Assembly (NCBI RefSeq): GCF_019443985.1
Contig: NZ_CP049303.1
Location: 372,001-436,000, forward strand
From: Liquorilactobacillus hordei DSM 19519
Lineage (GTDB): Bacteria; Bacillota; Bacilli; Lactobacillales; Lactobacillaceae
Direction of reading: 5' to 3'
DNA: 64,000 nucleotides
A program made the position numbers and the translations under genes. Of the stretch, positions 1-8,355 are shown piece after piece; position 1 is the first letter of the stretch; every line of letters begins with the position of its first letter. The notes under the pieces were generated by a model. That model was not told the origin of the DNA. It did not search any database and was given only the letters and a program-made list of their open reading frames with translations.

Positions 1-677
1 AAGCAAAGAGTTATTGGTCAAAACAAAAATTAATAGCAATTTTAGGTGAAAAAAGCATCGAAATTAAGCACTTACAAAAACAGTTTAGAGTAGAAGCGGA
101 CGCTGATGTACAAGATTGGATCGCTGAGTTTTGCAGTAAAAAAATTCAGCAAGTACCAAAAAAACAAAAATTCGATTTTCGAATAATGAATGACGCTAAA
201 GAGATGTACGAACTTGTAAAAGAACATGAAAAAGCTGTAGGTCTTAGTAGGCTATTAGCAACATATGATTTTCCCTACCGTTTAGATGGAAATGATTATT
301 TTGTAAAAGCAGGAAATTTGAATTTACGTTGGGATAGAAGTAATCCAAAAGAATCTCTGGCATGGGCGGAAAGATCAGATACAATTAATGAAGTAGGCTC
401 GGTTTATACAATTCAAGGATTTGATTTAAATTATGCGGGTATAATTTTGGGACCTAGCTTAGGTTATGATGAGAAATCGAATAAGTTAATTGTTCGTCCA
501 GAGTTTTATGAAGATCAAGCGGCTTTTAATGGGATAAAGCAACTAGGATCAAATATTGAAGCAACTAAGGAAAGATTAATGCTGAATGCTTTGCGTGTTT
601 TGTTGACTCGAGCAAGGAAAGGTTTATATATCTATGCCGTAGATATAAATTTGCAAAAAAAATTACTAGAATGCTAA
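1..677 (+). CDS. DUF2075-type P-loop ATPase/helicase, C-terminal part (partial)
   Basis: The reading frame is open from base 3 to the TAA at 675-677, so the gene starts before the window and only about 224 C-terminal residues are visible. The segment VYTIQGFDLNYAGIILG followed by LLTRARKGLYIY resembles the late motifs (V and VI) of the DUF2075 / Schlafen-group-3-like helicase family, in which an arginine of the last motif contacts ATP. The family is thought to act on nucleic acid, but its cellular role is poorly known. The Walker A part is outside the window. No operon partner is visible; the next gene starts 58 bp later with its own ribosome site. Confidence 0.75.
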   Translation, partial: AKSYWSKQKLIAILGEKSIEIKHLQKQFRVEADADVQDWIAEFCSKKIQQVPKKQKFDFRIMNDAKEMYELVKEHEKAVGLSRLLATYDFPYRLDGNDYFVKAGNLNLRWDRSNPKESLAWAERSDTINEVGSVYTIQGFDLNYAGIILGPSLGYDEKSNKLIVRPEFYEDQAAFNGIKQLGSNIEATKERLMLNALRVLLTRARKGLYIYAVDINLQKKLLEC

Positions 678-735
678 TCGATGCTCATCATACAATGTAA
701 GTTTATTTTAGTTCAAATAAGGAAGTGTAATATTA

Positions 736-2169
736 ATGCAGACAGACATATCTCAAAAGACCCATTACATATCATGGCCTGTATTGGCTTTAATGAGTTT
801 TGTTACCGTTATTGGATTCGACGATTTAATATACAACTTTAAAAATCAAGGAATAGGTGTAATAACATCTTGGATTTTGATGCTAACCCTATATGTTATT
901 CCATATTCATTGATGGTTGGACAATTAGGTTCTGTTTTTAGCAAAGAAGGTGGTGGGCTTAGTTCATGGATTAGGGGTACAAATGGTGAATTTTTGGGAT
1001 ATTTTACAGCGTGGACTTATTGGGCTGCTTCAATTCCATATGTTGTTGATACTGCAAATTCAGTAGTAGTTGGATTAGGTTGGGCAATTACTGGTAGTGG
1101 AAAATTTCAAGCTACCATGACTAATGGACAATTTGCTTTTTGGACGCTGATAATTTTTGTGGTATTTATTTTAGTACAGTCTAGATTTAAGAAATCACTA
1201 GAGTTGTTGAGTTCTATAGGTGGGCTTGCAATGTTTGGCATGACAGTATTATTTGTAATCATGGCAATTGCTTCTTTGGGAATGGGGGGACATATTGAAA
1301 CACAGCCTATGAATCTGGGAGCAATTATTCCTAAATTTGATTTAAAGTATTTAACGACAATTGGATTATTGATCTATGCAGTAAATGGATGTGAATTAAT
1401 TGCACCATTTGTGACGAAGATGAAGAAACCTGCAAGTGAGTTTCCAAAGTCAATGCTTTTGTTAGTAGCGATGACAGCATTTTTAACTATATTTGGATCA
1501 TTTTCATTAGGAATATTTTTTGATGCACATCATTTACCAAAAGATTTGAAAATGAATGGGTCGTATTATGCTTTTCAAGCACTAGGAGAACAGTATCACG
1601 TAGGCAATTTATTTATGTACCTTTTTGCATGGACTGAGGTTATCTATCTTGCAGCCCTATTGGCAGTTCTTTTAGATGCTATGACAAGAATGCTGATTTC
1701 GGATACAGGAGTTAGATTTATGCCCAAAATATTACGAAAAACAAACAAGAATGGGCTTCCAATCAATGGATATATTTTAACCTGTGTGTTATCAGGATTT
1801 ATTTTATTGCTTGGAATATTTTTACCTGATATGAATGACATTTTTAACTGGTTATTGAATTTAAATGGTATTATTTCACCAGGCGTAACTTGCTGGATCT
1901 TCTATGCCTTTATGCAAGTACGGAAAAATCGTGCAAAGTATCCATCAACCTACGTGTTTATAAAAAACGATAAAATTGCGTGGTTTGTTGGACTTTGGGC
2001 TCTGATTATCACTGCAGTTGCGACAGTATTTGGTATATTCCCACAAGATGTTGCTTTTATGGGAGATACATGGTGGTATGAGTTAACAATAAATCTTGTT
2101 GCGATAGTGGTGTTGATAGGATTAGGTGCAATTTTACCGCTAGTAACAAGATATGAAAAAAGAAAGTAG
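736..2169 (+). CDS. APC-family amino acid permease
   Basis: A 477-residue, very hydrophobic protein with roughly 12-14 membrane segments spread over its whole length. It has the look of amino acid/polyamine/organocation (APC) carriers, closest in feel to the YjeM/GadC-like group of Gram-positive amino acid exchangers. A GGAAG ribosome site at 721-725 precedes the ATG. It would sit in the cell membrane; the substrate cannot be told from sequence. It is monocistronic here: no clear terminator follows, but the next 300 bp contain only the promoter and leader of the tyrosine operon. It could supply an amino acid related to that operon, but nothing shows this. Confidence 0.8.
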   Translation: MQTDISQKTHYISWPVLALMSFVTVIGFDDLIYNFKNQGIGVITSWILMLTLYVIPYSLMVGQLGSVFSKEGGGLSSWIRGTNGEFLGYFTAWTYWAASIPYVVDTANSVVVGLGWAITGSGKFQATMTNGQFAFWTLIIFVVFILVQSRFKKSLELLSSIGGLAMFGMTVLFVIMAIASLGMGGHIETQPMNLGAIIPKFDLKYLTTIGLLIYAVNGCELIAPFVTKMKKPASEFPKSMLLLVAMTAFLTIFGSFSLGIFFDAHHLPKDLKMNGSYYAFQALGEQYHVGNLFMYLFAWTEVIYLAALLAVLLDAMTRMLISDTGVRFMPKILRKTNKNGLPINGYILTCVLSGFILLLGIFLPDMNDIFNWLLNLNGIISPGVTCWIFYAFMQVRKNRAKYPSTYVFIKNDKIAWFVGLWALIITAVATVFGIFPQDVAFMGDTWWYELTINLVAIVVLIGLGAILPLVTRYEKRK

Positions 2170-2407
2170 ATATTTAACAAAACATCCATAAAAAAACAGT
2201 CTGATAATAATTGTATAGATTAGAACACAGAGAAAAAGTTCAGTGTTAAGTTGATTAATAATAACTAACACAGAATCACAACAAAATTGTACATTGGGCG
2301 TTCAGCCTAGTATTTAGTGATATAAGAATTATGAAAGCTCTGCCTTTCTTAAAAGAGGAATGTTTATCTAAGCAAATGTAATTTTTAATCCAAAGAAAAA
2401 TAAATAA

Positions 2408-2446
2408 TTGACTTTTTATTTGTAAGATGTTTTAATGTTGTATAAA
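2408..2446 (+). promoter_or_regulatory. candidate promoter of the tyrosine/chorismate operon
   Basis: TTGACT at 2408-2413 lies 17 bp before TTTAAT (2431-2436); an alternative -10, TATAAA, lies at 2441-2446. Either would start transcription just ahead of the leader peptide's ribosome site (AGAAGG, about 2456-2461). The preceding stretch 2170-2407 holds no gene that I can support, only a weak inverted repeat near 2243-2275. Confidence 0.5.
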
Positions 2447-2470
2447 TAAAACGAAAGAAGGATTTAACAA

Positions 2471-2530
2471 ATGCATACCCGTACAGAACTTACAAATTCA
2501 TATTATTATGGCTTTGCCTACGTTAAGTAG
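2471..2530 (+). CDS. tyrosine-rich leader peptide of the aro/tyr operon
   Basis: A 19-codon reading frame, MHTRTELTNSYYYGFAYVK, with an AGAAGG ribosome site 9 bp before its ATG. Four of 19 residues are tyrosine, three of them consecutive (codons at 2501-2509, all TAT), and one is phenylalanine. The stop codon (2528-2530) abuts the first arm of a hairpin series that ends in a terminator ahead of the tyrosine operon. This is the layout of a transcription-attenuation leader such as pheL or trpL of enteric bacteria. It is too short for normal gene finding. Function is inferred from codon content, position and RNA folding. Confidence 0.8.
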   Translation: MHTRTELTNSYYYGFAYVK

Positions 2531-2688
2531 CATTCGTGTTTGAGGACACGGATGAAACGTCCGTGTCTGGGGTGTGCAAGGTTATTTTTTGCCAGCTAGA
2601 CATGTTGTAGTCTAGCTGTGATAATAACTGATTCTTCGTTGAATATTCGGTTAAACCAGCTAGATGAAAAATTCTAGCTGGCTTTTTT
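2531..2688 (+). promoter_or_regulatory. attenuator: chain of alternative hairpins before the aro/tyr operon
   Basis: Seven segments pair in two exclusive sets. A (2531-2540) pairs with B (2545-2554), 10 bp with two G-T pairs. B (2545-2552) pairs with C (2560-2567), 8 bp perfect. C (about 2561-2567) can pair with D (2598-2604), 7 bp. D (2594-2601) pairs with E (2610-2617), 8 bp perfect. E (2611-2618) pairs with F (2657-2664), 8 bp perfect. F pairs with G to make the terminator. A:B, C:D, E:F leaves the terminator open; B:C, D:E, F:G closes it. A ribosome paused at the Tyr codons leaves A free (operon on); one that reaches the stop codon covers A (operon off). The logic is inference; the pairings are seen. 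Confidence 0.75.
2656..2688 (+). terminator. intrinsic terminator of the attenuator
   Basis: CCAGCTAGA (2656-2664), an 8-base loop, TCTAGCTGG (2673-2681), then C and seven T. The 9-bp stem is perfect. It lies 33 bp before the first structural gene, whose own ribosome site AGGAGG is at about 2709-2714. Confidence 0.85.
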
Positions 2689-2721
2689 TATTTTATTCAT
2701 AAAGAATAAGGAGGAAAGAAC

Positions 2722-4179
2722 ATGAGTATGGAATCAGATAAACGTAAAAGACTGGCATTCGGGTTGTACTTGAACTATTTTGTTCATGGAATTGGTCTGA
2801 TAATTTTAGCTCAGAATATGCAAGAACTTGGGAAGTTATGGGGACAACCTCTAGCAGTTGTTTCTTATGTTATTTCAGGGGTTGGGATTGGTCGCTTAGC
2901 TGCATATTTATTACTTGGCAGCTTGGCAGATCGATATGGAAGAAAGAGTTTTGTTTATATTGGAATTGGTAGCTATTTTGTATTTTTTATTGGGATGTTG
3001 CTTGTCAGAGATGTTACAGCTGCTTATGTATTAGCGATTCTAGCAGGTATTGCAAATTCAGCACTTGATTCAGGGACATATCCTGTTTTTCTTGAGATGG
3101 GAAAAAACAATGGAGCTTCAAATATTTTAATCAAGGCGTTCATGTCAGCGGGAGAATTTATTTTGCCTTTGGGTGTCTCTTTCATAGAAGTCAACAATCA
3201 ATGGTTTGGTTGGTCATTTATAATTGCGGCGATGATCCTAGTTTTAAATGCAATAATTTTACTTCCAGTGAAATTTCCAGAAAAGAATCTTGCACAAGAG
3301 GCTGAACAGCAGTTATTTGCCCATATACTAGCTTGGCGAAGAAAATCACTTGCAGTTTTACTCTCTTTTTACGGATACAGTTCAATGGCTTTGATGATTT
3401 TGTATACACAATGGATTAGTCTATACGCTGAACAACAGCTGCATTTTAGCAACTTACAGGCTCATTTATTGCTTTCACTATATAGTGTAGGGTCAATTAC
3501 AGGTGTTATTATTGTATTCTTGCTACTTCGGAAGAAAGTCGCCGAAACAACACTTTTAATATCATTGAACGCACTAAGTTTAATAAGTTTACTAGTAATT
3601 AATCTTACTAGCAGCAGTTTGTTAGTTAGCATTGCATCACTTATATTTGGAATGAGTGCGGCAGGAGGTATTATGCAAACTGGGTTGAATCTATTTTTGA
3701 AATTATTTTCAAAACACAAGGGATTAGTTACCGGAGTTTTCTTCACTTTTGGAAGTTTAGCATCTTTTTCAATTCCGTTGATCACAGGCTGGCTTTCAAA
3801 AGTTAGCATCAGAACAGTAGTGGAATTTGATATAGTGATTGCACTGATGGGTCTCTTGTTTTCGATAGGCATACGGATAGTTCTTGGATCTGAAATGAAT
3901 CTTGCACAGGCTCGAAAAAGAATTAAATTAATTGATTATTTGGTAGTACATTTACTTGAATATCGTTTTAAACAAGTTAAAACTGTTGGTAGAATAAAGT
4001 TTTTGAATCAACAAATGATTTTAGATGAAAAGCAAGAACAAGTAGTACTCAACAGGATTTCAGTGCAGAGTTCAAATAAGGAGCTGACACCATATCTGCA
4101 GGATGTTTATCGGCATATTATGAAAAATTCACGAACATACGAGGCAGAGGACGTTAAAAAGAAAAAGTTAACAAAATAA
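2722..4179 (+). CDS. MFS transporter with C-terminal chorismate mutase domain
   Basis: A 485-residue protein. Residues about 10-390 form a 12-helix major facilitator with the typical loop LADRYGRKS after helix 2. Residues about 395-476 are soluble and align without gaps over the first half with the AroQ (type II) chorismate mutase: Arg398, Arg415, Lys426, Asp435, Glu439 and Ser470 match E. coli Arg11, Arg28, Lys39, Asp48, Glu52 and Ser84. Gln438 replaces Arg51 and Glu474 replaces Gln88. The domain would turn chorismate into prephenate, the step otherwise missing between AroC and TyrA in this operon. The transported compound is unknown; an aromatic amino acid or pathway intermediate is plausible. 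First structural gene after the attenuator; 14 bp before aroC. Confidence 0.85.
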   Translation: MSMESDKRKRLAFGLYLNYFVHGIGLIILAQNMQELGKLWGQPLAVVSYVISGVGIGRLAAYLLLGSLADRYGRKSFVYIGIGSYFVFFIGMLLVRDVTAAYVLAILAGIANSALDSGTYPVFLEMGKNNGASNILIKAFMSAGEFILPLGVSFIEVNNQWFGWSFIIAAMILVLNAIILLPVKFPEKNLAQEAEQQLFAHILAWRRKSLAVLLSFYGYSSMALMILYTQWISLYAEQQLHFSNLQAHLLLSLYSVGSITGVIIVFLLLRKKVAETTLLISLNALSLISLLVINLTSSSLLVSIASLIFGMSAAGGIMQTGLNLFLKLFSKHKGLVTGVFFTFGSLASFSIPLITGWLSKVSIRTVVEFDIVIALMGLLFSIGIRIVLGSEMNLAQARKRIKLIDYLVVHLLEYRFKQVKTVGRIKFLNQQMILDEKQEQVVLNRISVQSSNKELTPYLQDVYRHIMKNSRTYEAEDVKKKKLTK

Positions 4180-4193
4180 GGGAGGGCTTTTAA

Positions 4194-5360
4194 TTGAATT
4201 ATATAACAGCAGGTGAATCACATGGACCGCAATTAACGGGAATACTAGAAGGATTTCCGGCAGGGGTATTACTTGATATAGACGAGATTAACCGGCAATT
4301 ATCTGCTAGACAAGGTGGTTATGGGAGAGGAAATCGACAAAAGATTGAGCATGATACTATTCAAATAGTTGGTGGCGTACGTCATAAAAAAACATTAGGT
4401 TCACCAATTGCATTAGTGATTAACAATATTGATCATGCTCATTGGGCTAACATTATGGATCCAGTTGCTACCGAGACAGAAAGAAATACTTTAAGAAAAG
4501 TTACACGACCACGTCCAGGCCACGCTGATTTAATTGGTGGGATGAAGTACGGTCATCGGGACTTACGCAATGTTTTGGAACGGTCTTCTGCACGTGAAAC
4601 GGCAATGAGAGTTGCACTCGGTGCAATTTGTAAACAACTTTTGAAGCAATTGGACATTAGTATTGTTGGGTATGTGGAACAGATTGGAACGGTCAAGGCA
4701 TTAGGCAATCGAACAACCGATACAAAAGAAATCGTAAGCGAAATATCACAAAATGATTTACGGATTATTGATAATCAGAAAGTGGCTGAAATTCATGAGT
4801 TAATAGATGAAGCAAAGAAAAATGGAGATACTCTTGGAGGTATTATTCGGGTAGTTGTAAATAACTTACCAGCAGGATTGGGAAGTTATACTGGATGGAA
4901 TACTAAATTGGATGCAAAACTCGCAGCAGCTGTTGTGGGAGTGAATGCAATGAAAGGTGTCTCTATTGGAGATGGTTTTGAGACTGCTGGTCAATTTGGC
5001 AGTCAGGTCATGGATCCAATTGATTGGCATAAAGAGACAGGTTGGACACGAACAAGTGATAATTTAGGTGGTTTTGAAGGTGGAATGACCAATGGAATGC
5101 CAGTGGTAGTCTTTGCTGCGATGAAGCCAATACCAACCTTATACAAGGCTTTGCAAACTGTTAATGTAGAGACACATCTACAACAAAAAGCCAATGTTGA
5201 ACGTTCTGATACAACGGCAATTGTTCCTGCTTCAATCGTTATAGAGAGTGTGATTGCAATTGAACTTGCTAAAGAAATTCTGAATACCTTTGAGGGAAGT
5301 AATCTCGAACGTTTAAAAAAACAAATTGCTGATTATCGTCAAGAGGTTCGGGATTTCTAA
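4194..5360 (+). CDS. aroC: chorismate synthase
   Basis: 388 residues, the normal size. It makes chorismate from 5-enolpyruvylshikimate-3-phosphate using reduced FMN. Visible signatures are GESHGP near the N-terminus, RPGHADL, and RSSARETAMR. The start is TTG, set by the ribosome site AAGGGAGGG at 4178-4186 and by homology of the first residues (MNYITAGESHG). The gene follows the MFS-mutase by 14 bp and is clearly cotranscribed. In the 87 bp after it lies a 14-codon frame starting inside the stop codon, which I regard as untranslated or a relic. Bacillus calls this gene aroF. Confidence 0.96.
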   Translation: MNYITAGESHGPQLTGILEGFPAGVLLDIDEINRQLSARQGGYGRGNRQKIEHDTIQIVGGVRHKKTLGSPIALVINNIDHAHWANIMDPVATETERNTLRKVTRPRPGHADLIGGMKYGHRDLRNVLERSSARETAMRVALGAICKQLLKQLDISIVGYVEQIGTVKALGNRTTDTKEIVSEISQNDLRIIDNQKVAEIHELIDEAKKNGDTLGGIIRVVVNNLPAGLGSYTGWNTKLDAKLAAAVVGVNAMKGVSIGDGFETAGQFGSQVMDPIDWHKETGWTRTSDNLGGFEGGMTNGMPVVVFAAMKPIPTLYKALQTVNVETHLQQKANVERSDTTAIVPASIVIESVIAIELAKEILNTFEGSNLERLKKQIADYRQEVRDF

Positions 5361-5447
5361 TGATTGAGAGCGAGGAGGGAAGTAATTTAAAAGTAATCAA
5401 GTAACACTAAGGATGATATATCGAATTATTAAGGAGTAGTTGCAAGA

Positions 5448-6755
5448 ATGAAAAAAATTAAGTTAGATACTCTTCCCCCAAAGGGATTACACGGAACTGT
5501 TGATATTCCTGGGGATAAAAGTATCTCCCATCGAGCTTTAATGGTAGGTGCAATAAGCGAAGGGCAAACGACCATTAATCATTTTTTATGGTCGCAAGAT
5601 TGTCAAAATACTTTAGAAGCACTTCGACAATTAGGAATTAAGATTGAAGCAAATAAAGAACAGGTAATTGTACACGGCAAAGGAGTAAGGGGGTTAGAGG
5701 CCTCTGCCCAACCACTTGAGATGGGAAACTCAGGAACTACAACTAGATTGTTAATGGGTTTGCTTGCAGGAACGGATTTTACTAGTAGGCTGCAAGGAGA
5801 TAGTTCTTTATCAAAAAGGCCAATGAAAAGAGTTGCCGAGCCGCTTTCTAAAATGGGTGCTCAAATTGAAACAACCAAACTTGGGACTCTTCCCGTAATT
5901 GTCAAAGGTAGTAAAATTCATGGAACAAAACTTCAGTTACAAGTTGCGAGCGCGCAGGTTAAAAGTGCTGTTATTTTTGCGGCATTACAGGCAGATACTC
6001 CAATGACTGTAATTGAAAAGTTACCAACAAGAAATCATACAGAACTAATGCTACGTAAATTTGGAGCTGATATTTCAACTGAAAAAGACCAAAAGACAAT
6101 TAATATAAAGCCAGCTAATAGATTAAGGGGGCAGGTTGTTAATGTTCCTGGTGATATATCATCGGCAGCATTTTTCTTAGTTGCCGCAACTATTGTGCCC
6201 AACTCAAGAATAACCTTGAAAAATGTTAGTTTGAATCCAACGAGAACTGGAATTTTAAATGTTTTAAAACGAATGGGTGCAAATTTTAAGATTTTATACA
6301 GAGAAAACAATGATGAAAGCTATGGAGACATTGAGATTAGCGCAAGTAATTTAAAACCAGTTAGGATAACGGGAGTTGAGATTCCTGCGTTGATTGATGA
6401 GCTTCCACTTGTGGCCTTGTTAGCGGCATGTGCTGATGGAAAAAGTGAAATAAGAGGTGCAGCTGAATTACGGGTTAAAGAGACCGACCGAATTTCAACA
6501 GTTACTCAGGAATTGAGCAAGTTGGGAGTGTCAGTCACTGAATTACCAGATGGGATGATAATTCATGGAAGGAAGAATTGGAAAACTAATACAGTAGAAT
6601 TAGATAGTCATGGAGATCATCGTATTGGAATGATGCTGGCGGTTGCCGCTTTGCGTACAGATCAAGAGCTGTATCTCAATGATCCAGCAGCTATTGCAGT
6701 TTCATATCCATCTTTTTTTGAGGATTTAAAGTCCTTATTGAATGTTCGAAAATAG
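5448..6755 (+). CDS. aroA: 3-phosphoshikimate 1-carboxyvinyltransferase (EPSP synthase)
   Basis: 435 residues, full length. It joins phosphoenolpyruvate to shikimate-3-phosphate, the step before chorismate synthase. Key stretches seen: GDKSISHRA near residue 25 with the catalytic lysine, GNSGTTTRLL near residue 95, RPMKRVAEPL, RVKETDRI and GDHRIGM. An AAGGAG ribosome site precedes the ATG. It lies between aroC and tyrA with short gaps, in one operon. Bacillus calls it aroE. Confidence 0.96.
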   Translation: MKKIKLDTLPPKGLHGTVDIPGDKSISHRALMVGAISEGQTTINHFLWSQDCQNTLEALRQLGIKIEANKEQVIVHGKGVRGLEASAQPLEMGNSGTTTRLLMGLLAGTDFTSRLQGDSSLSKRPMKRVAEPLSKMGAQIETTKLGTLPVIVKGSKIHGTKLQLQVASAQVKSAVIFAALQADTPMTVIEKLPTRNHTELMLRKFGADISTEKDQKTINIKPANRLRGQVVNVPGDISSAAFFLVAATIVPNSRITLKNVSLNPTRTGILNVLKRMGANFKILYRENNDESYGDIEISASNLKPVRITGVEIPALIDELPLVALLAACADGKSEIRGAAELRVKETDRISTVTQELSKLGVSVTELPDGMIIHGRKNWKTNTVELDSHGDHRIGMMLAVAALRTDQELYLNDPAAIAVSYPSFFEDLKSLLNVRK

Positions 6756-6766
6756 GAGTTAACATA

Positions 6767-7621
6767 ATGGAAACGAAAGAAGTTTTTATCAATGGGCTTG
6801 GTTTAATTGGCAGTTCGCTTGCACGAGCAATTAAAAAAAGAAATCCAGAAATAATAATAACTGCAGCAGATACTAATAAAAATACCTTGAAGTATGCAAT
6901 TTCAAATAAAATAATTGATAAGGTTGTAGAAAATCTTGAAAATATCAAAACAGCCGATATTATTATTTTAGCAACTCCTGTGGACCAAATTATTAAAATG
7001 TTGCATGAATTAAGTAAATTACAGTTAAAAAGCGGTGCGATTATCACAGATGTGGGAAGCACAAAACAAGCAATTCTAAAAGCAGCAGAGGAGTTAGTGC
7101 AACCAAGCGTAACTTTTATTGGTGGGCATCCAATGGCAGGGTCTCATGAATCTGGTATAGCAGCAGGAAGGGCCGATTTATTTGCGAATGCGTTCTATTT
7201 TTTGGTGCCTTTAAAAACAAAAAATAAACAAATAAAAGAATTACAGTCACTTTTACAGGAAACAAATGTTAAATGGTTTGAAATAGAGGCAGACACACAT
7301 GATAAATTAGTCGGACAAATCAGCCATTTACCACATATTATTGCAGCAACACTAGTAAATAGAACAGAGAATGAGTTTGCTGATTCGAAGTTAGGGATGG
7401 AGCTGGCAGCAGGTGGTTTTAAATCAACTACTAGAATAGCATCCTCTGATCCGGCTATGTGGAGCGCAATTTTAAAAACAAATACTACAATACTCATCGA
7501 TCAACTGGCAAAATATCAACAGCAACTATCTGAAGTACAAGAAGCTTTAAGTAATGGTGATCAAGAACAGCTCTATAATTTATTTTTTCAGGCTAAAAAT
7601 AGTCGTGATAAATTAAATTGA
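6767..7621 (+). CDS. tyrA: prephenate dehydrogenase, lacking its ACT domain
   Basis: 284 residues with the dinucleotide-binding motif GLGLIGSSLARAI at the N-terminus, then GHPMAGSHESG and ISHLPHIIA, which carry the active-site histidines of TyrA. It oxidatively decarboxylates prephenate to 4-hydroxyphenylpyruvate, the tyrosine precursor. Bacillus-type TyrA is about 370 residues with a C-terminal ACT domain; here the protein ends right after the dehydrogenase domain (AKNSRDKLN), and the coding remains of an ACT domain follow in another frame (next entry). Loss of that domain may remove feedback sensing. The ribosome site is GGAG, 11 bp after aroA stops. Confidence 0.93.
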   Translation: METKEVFINGLGLIGSSLARAIKKRNPEIIITAADTNKNTLKYAISNKIIDKVVENLENIKTADIIILATPVDQIIKMLHELSKLQLKSGAIITDVGSTKQAILKAAEELVQPSVTFIGGHPMAGSHESGIAAGRADLFANAFYFLVPLKTKNKQIKELQSLLQETNVKWFEIEADTHDKLVGQISHLPHIIAATLVNRTENEFADSKLGMELAAGGFKSTTRIASSDPAMWSAILKTNTTILIDQLAKYQQQLSEVQEALSNGDQEQLYNLFFQAKNSRDKLN

Positions 7622-7755
7622 TCAACCTACAAGGTTTAGAAATGCAAGCAGAAAATAAGGGAATATTACAACTCATATTTTCGAAAAAAGAGTGTTGTGA
7701 AAGAGCACAAAAATTACTTATTAAACAAGGATATCGAGTCATCAAGGAGGAATAG
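7612..7755 (+). pseudogene. relic of the TyrA ACT regulatory domain
   Basis: Frame 1 is open from 7612 to the TAG at 7753-7755 and reads IKLINLQGLEMQAENKGILQ, then LIFSKKECCERAQKLLIKQG and YRVIKEE. This matches the second half of the ACT domain at the end of Bacillus-type TyrA (pattern ...I.NL.I.E...D.YGVLRISF....ER..A...L...GY.V...). The first ACT half is missing and the frame is shifted relative to tyrA, so an internal deletion of roughly 30 codons with a frame change is the simplest history. A 37-codon frame beginning at the ATG at 7642 might still be translated, but no good ribosome site is seen. Confidence 0.6.
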
Positions 7756-7758
7756 AAT

Positions 7759-8295
7759 ATGGATGTTATCCTAATAGGATTTATGGGAAGTGGAAAGACA
7801 ACGATTGGGAAATTATTAGCTGAAATGTTATTAGTGCCACATACGGATTTAGACCAAGAAATTGTTGAAAGTGCAGGGCAAACAATTAAAGACTTTTTTT
7901 CAAAATATGGTGAAGTAAAGTTTCGTGAATTGGAACACAAAATTTTATTAAATCAGCTTAAAAAAAATGGAGTCCTCTCAACAGGGGGAGGAACTCCAAT
8001 TAATATACAAAATTTAGAAATCTTACAGGCAACAAAAACACCAGTGATATTGCTGGAGGCTTCAACGAACACGATTTTAGAGCGTGTGGGTAAAAGTGAA
8101 GAAAGACCACTCGTGAATCAGATGTCAACACGACAATTAACGAGCCTACGGGCTGAAAGAATGCCATTTTATCAAGAATGTGCAGACTTGCGAATAAACA
8201 CAGACAATCGTTCGCCGGTAGAGATTACAGAACAAATTTATAGATACTTATTGGACACCAATCAATATAGCATTAATTCAAAAGTTAAATTTTAA
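7759..8295 (+). CDS. aroK: shikimate kinase
   Basis: 178 residues. It phosphorylates shikimate with ATP. The P-loop GSGKTT is at residues 10-15; TDLDQ and FRELE supply the acidic and arginine shikimate contacts; STGGGT is the family glycine triad; ERPL lies in the lid. AAGGAGG precedes the ATG. Last gene of the tyrosine/chorismate operon; no strong terminator follows, but the facing DoxX gene ends 60 bp on. The stretch 8322-8349 in that gap resembles part of the dispersed repeat described below. Confidence 0.95.
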   Translation: MDVILIGFMGSGKTTIGKLLAEMLLVPHTDLDQEIVESAGQTIKDFFSKYGEVKFRELEHKILLNQLKKNGVLSTGGGTPINIQNLEILQATKTPVILLEASTNTILERVGKSEERPLVNQMSTRQLTSLRAERMPFYQECADLRINTDNRSPVEITEQIYRYLLDTNQYSINSKVKF

Positions 8296-8355
8296 TCTAG
8301 TTCTTCTATATTATTAAAAACAAAGGTGTTTCATAAGTCAAAGTTCTCCATAAGA

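Noticed and set aside
2464..2690. T-box riboswitch before the tyrosine operon
   Set aside because: No AGGGTGGNACCGCG T-box sequence or specifier-loop architecture is visible; the leader peptide and hairpin chain explain the region better.
5360..5404. 14-codon gene after aroC
   Set aside because: It starts inside the aroC stop with a weak context and shows no resemblance to anything; kept only as a remark.
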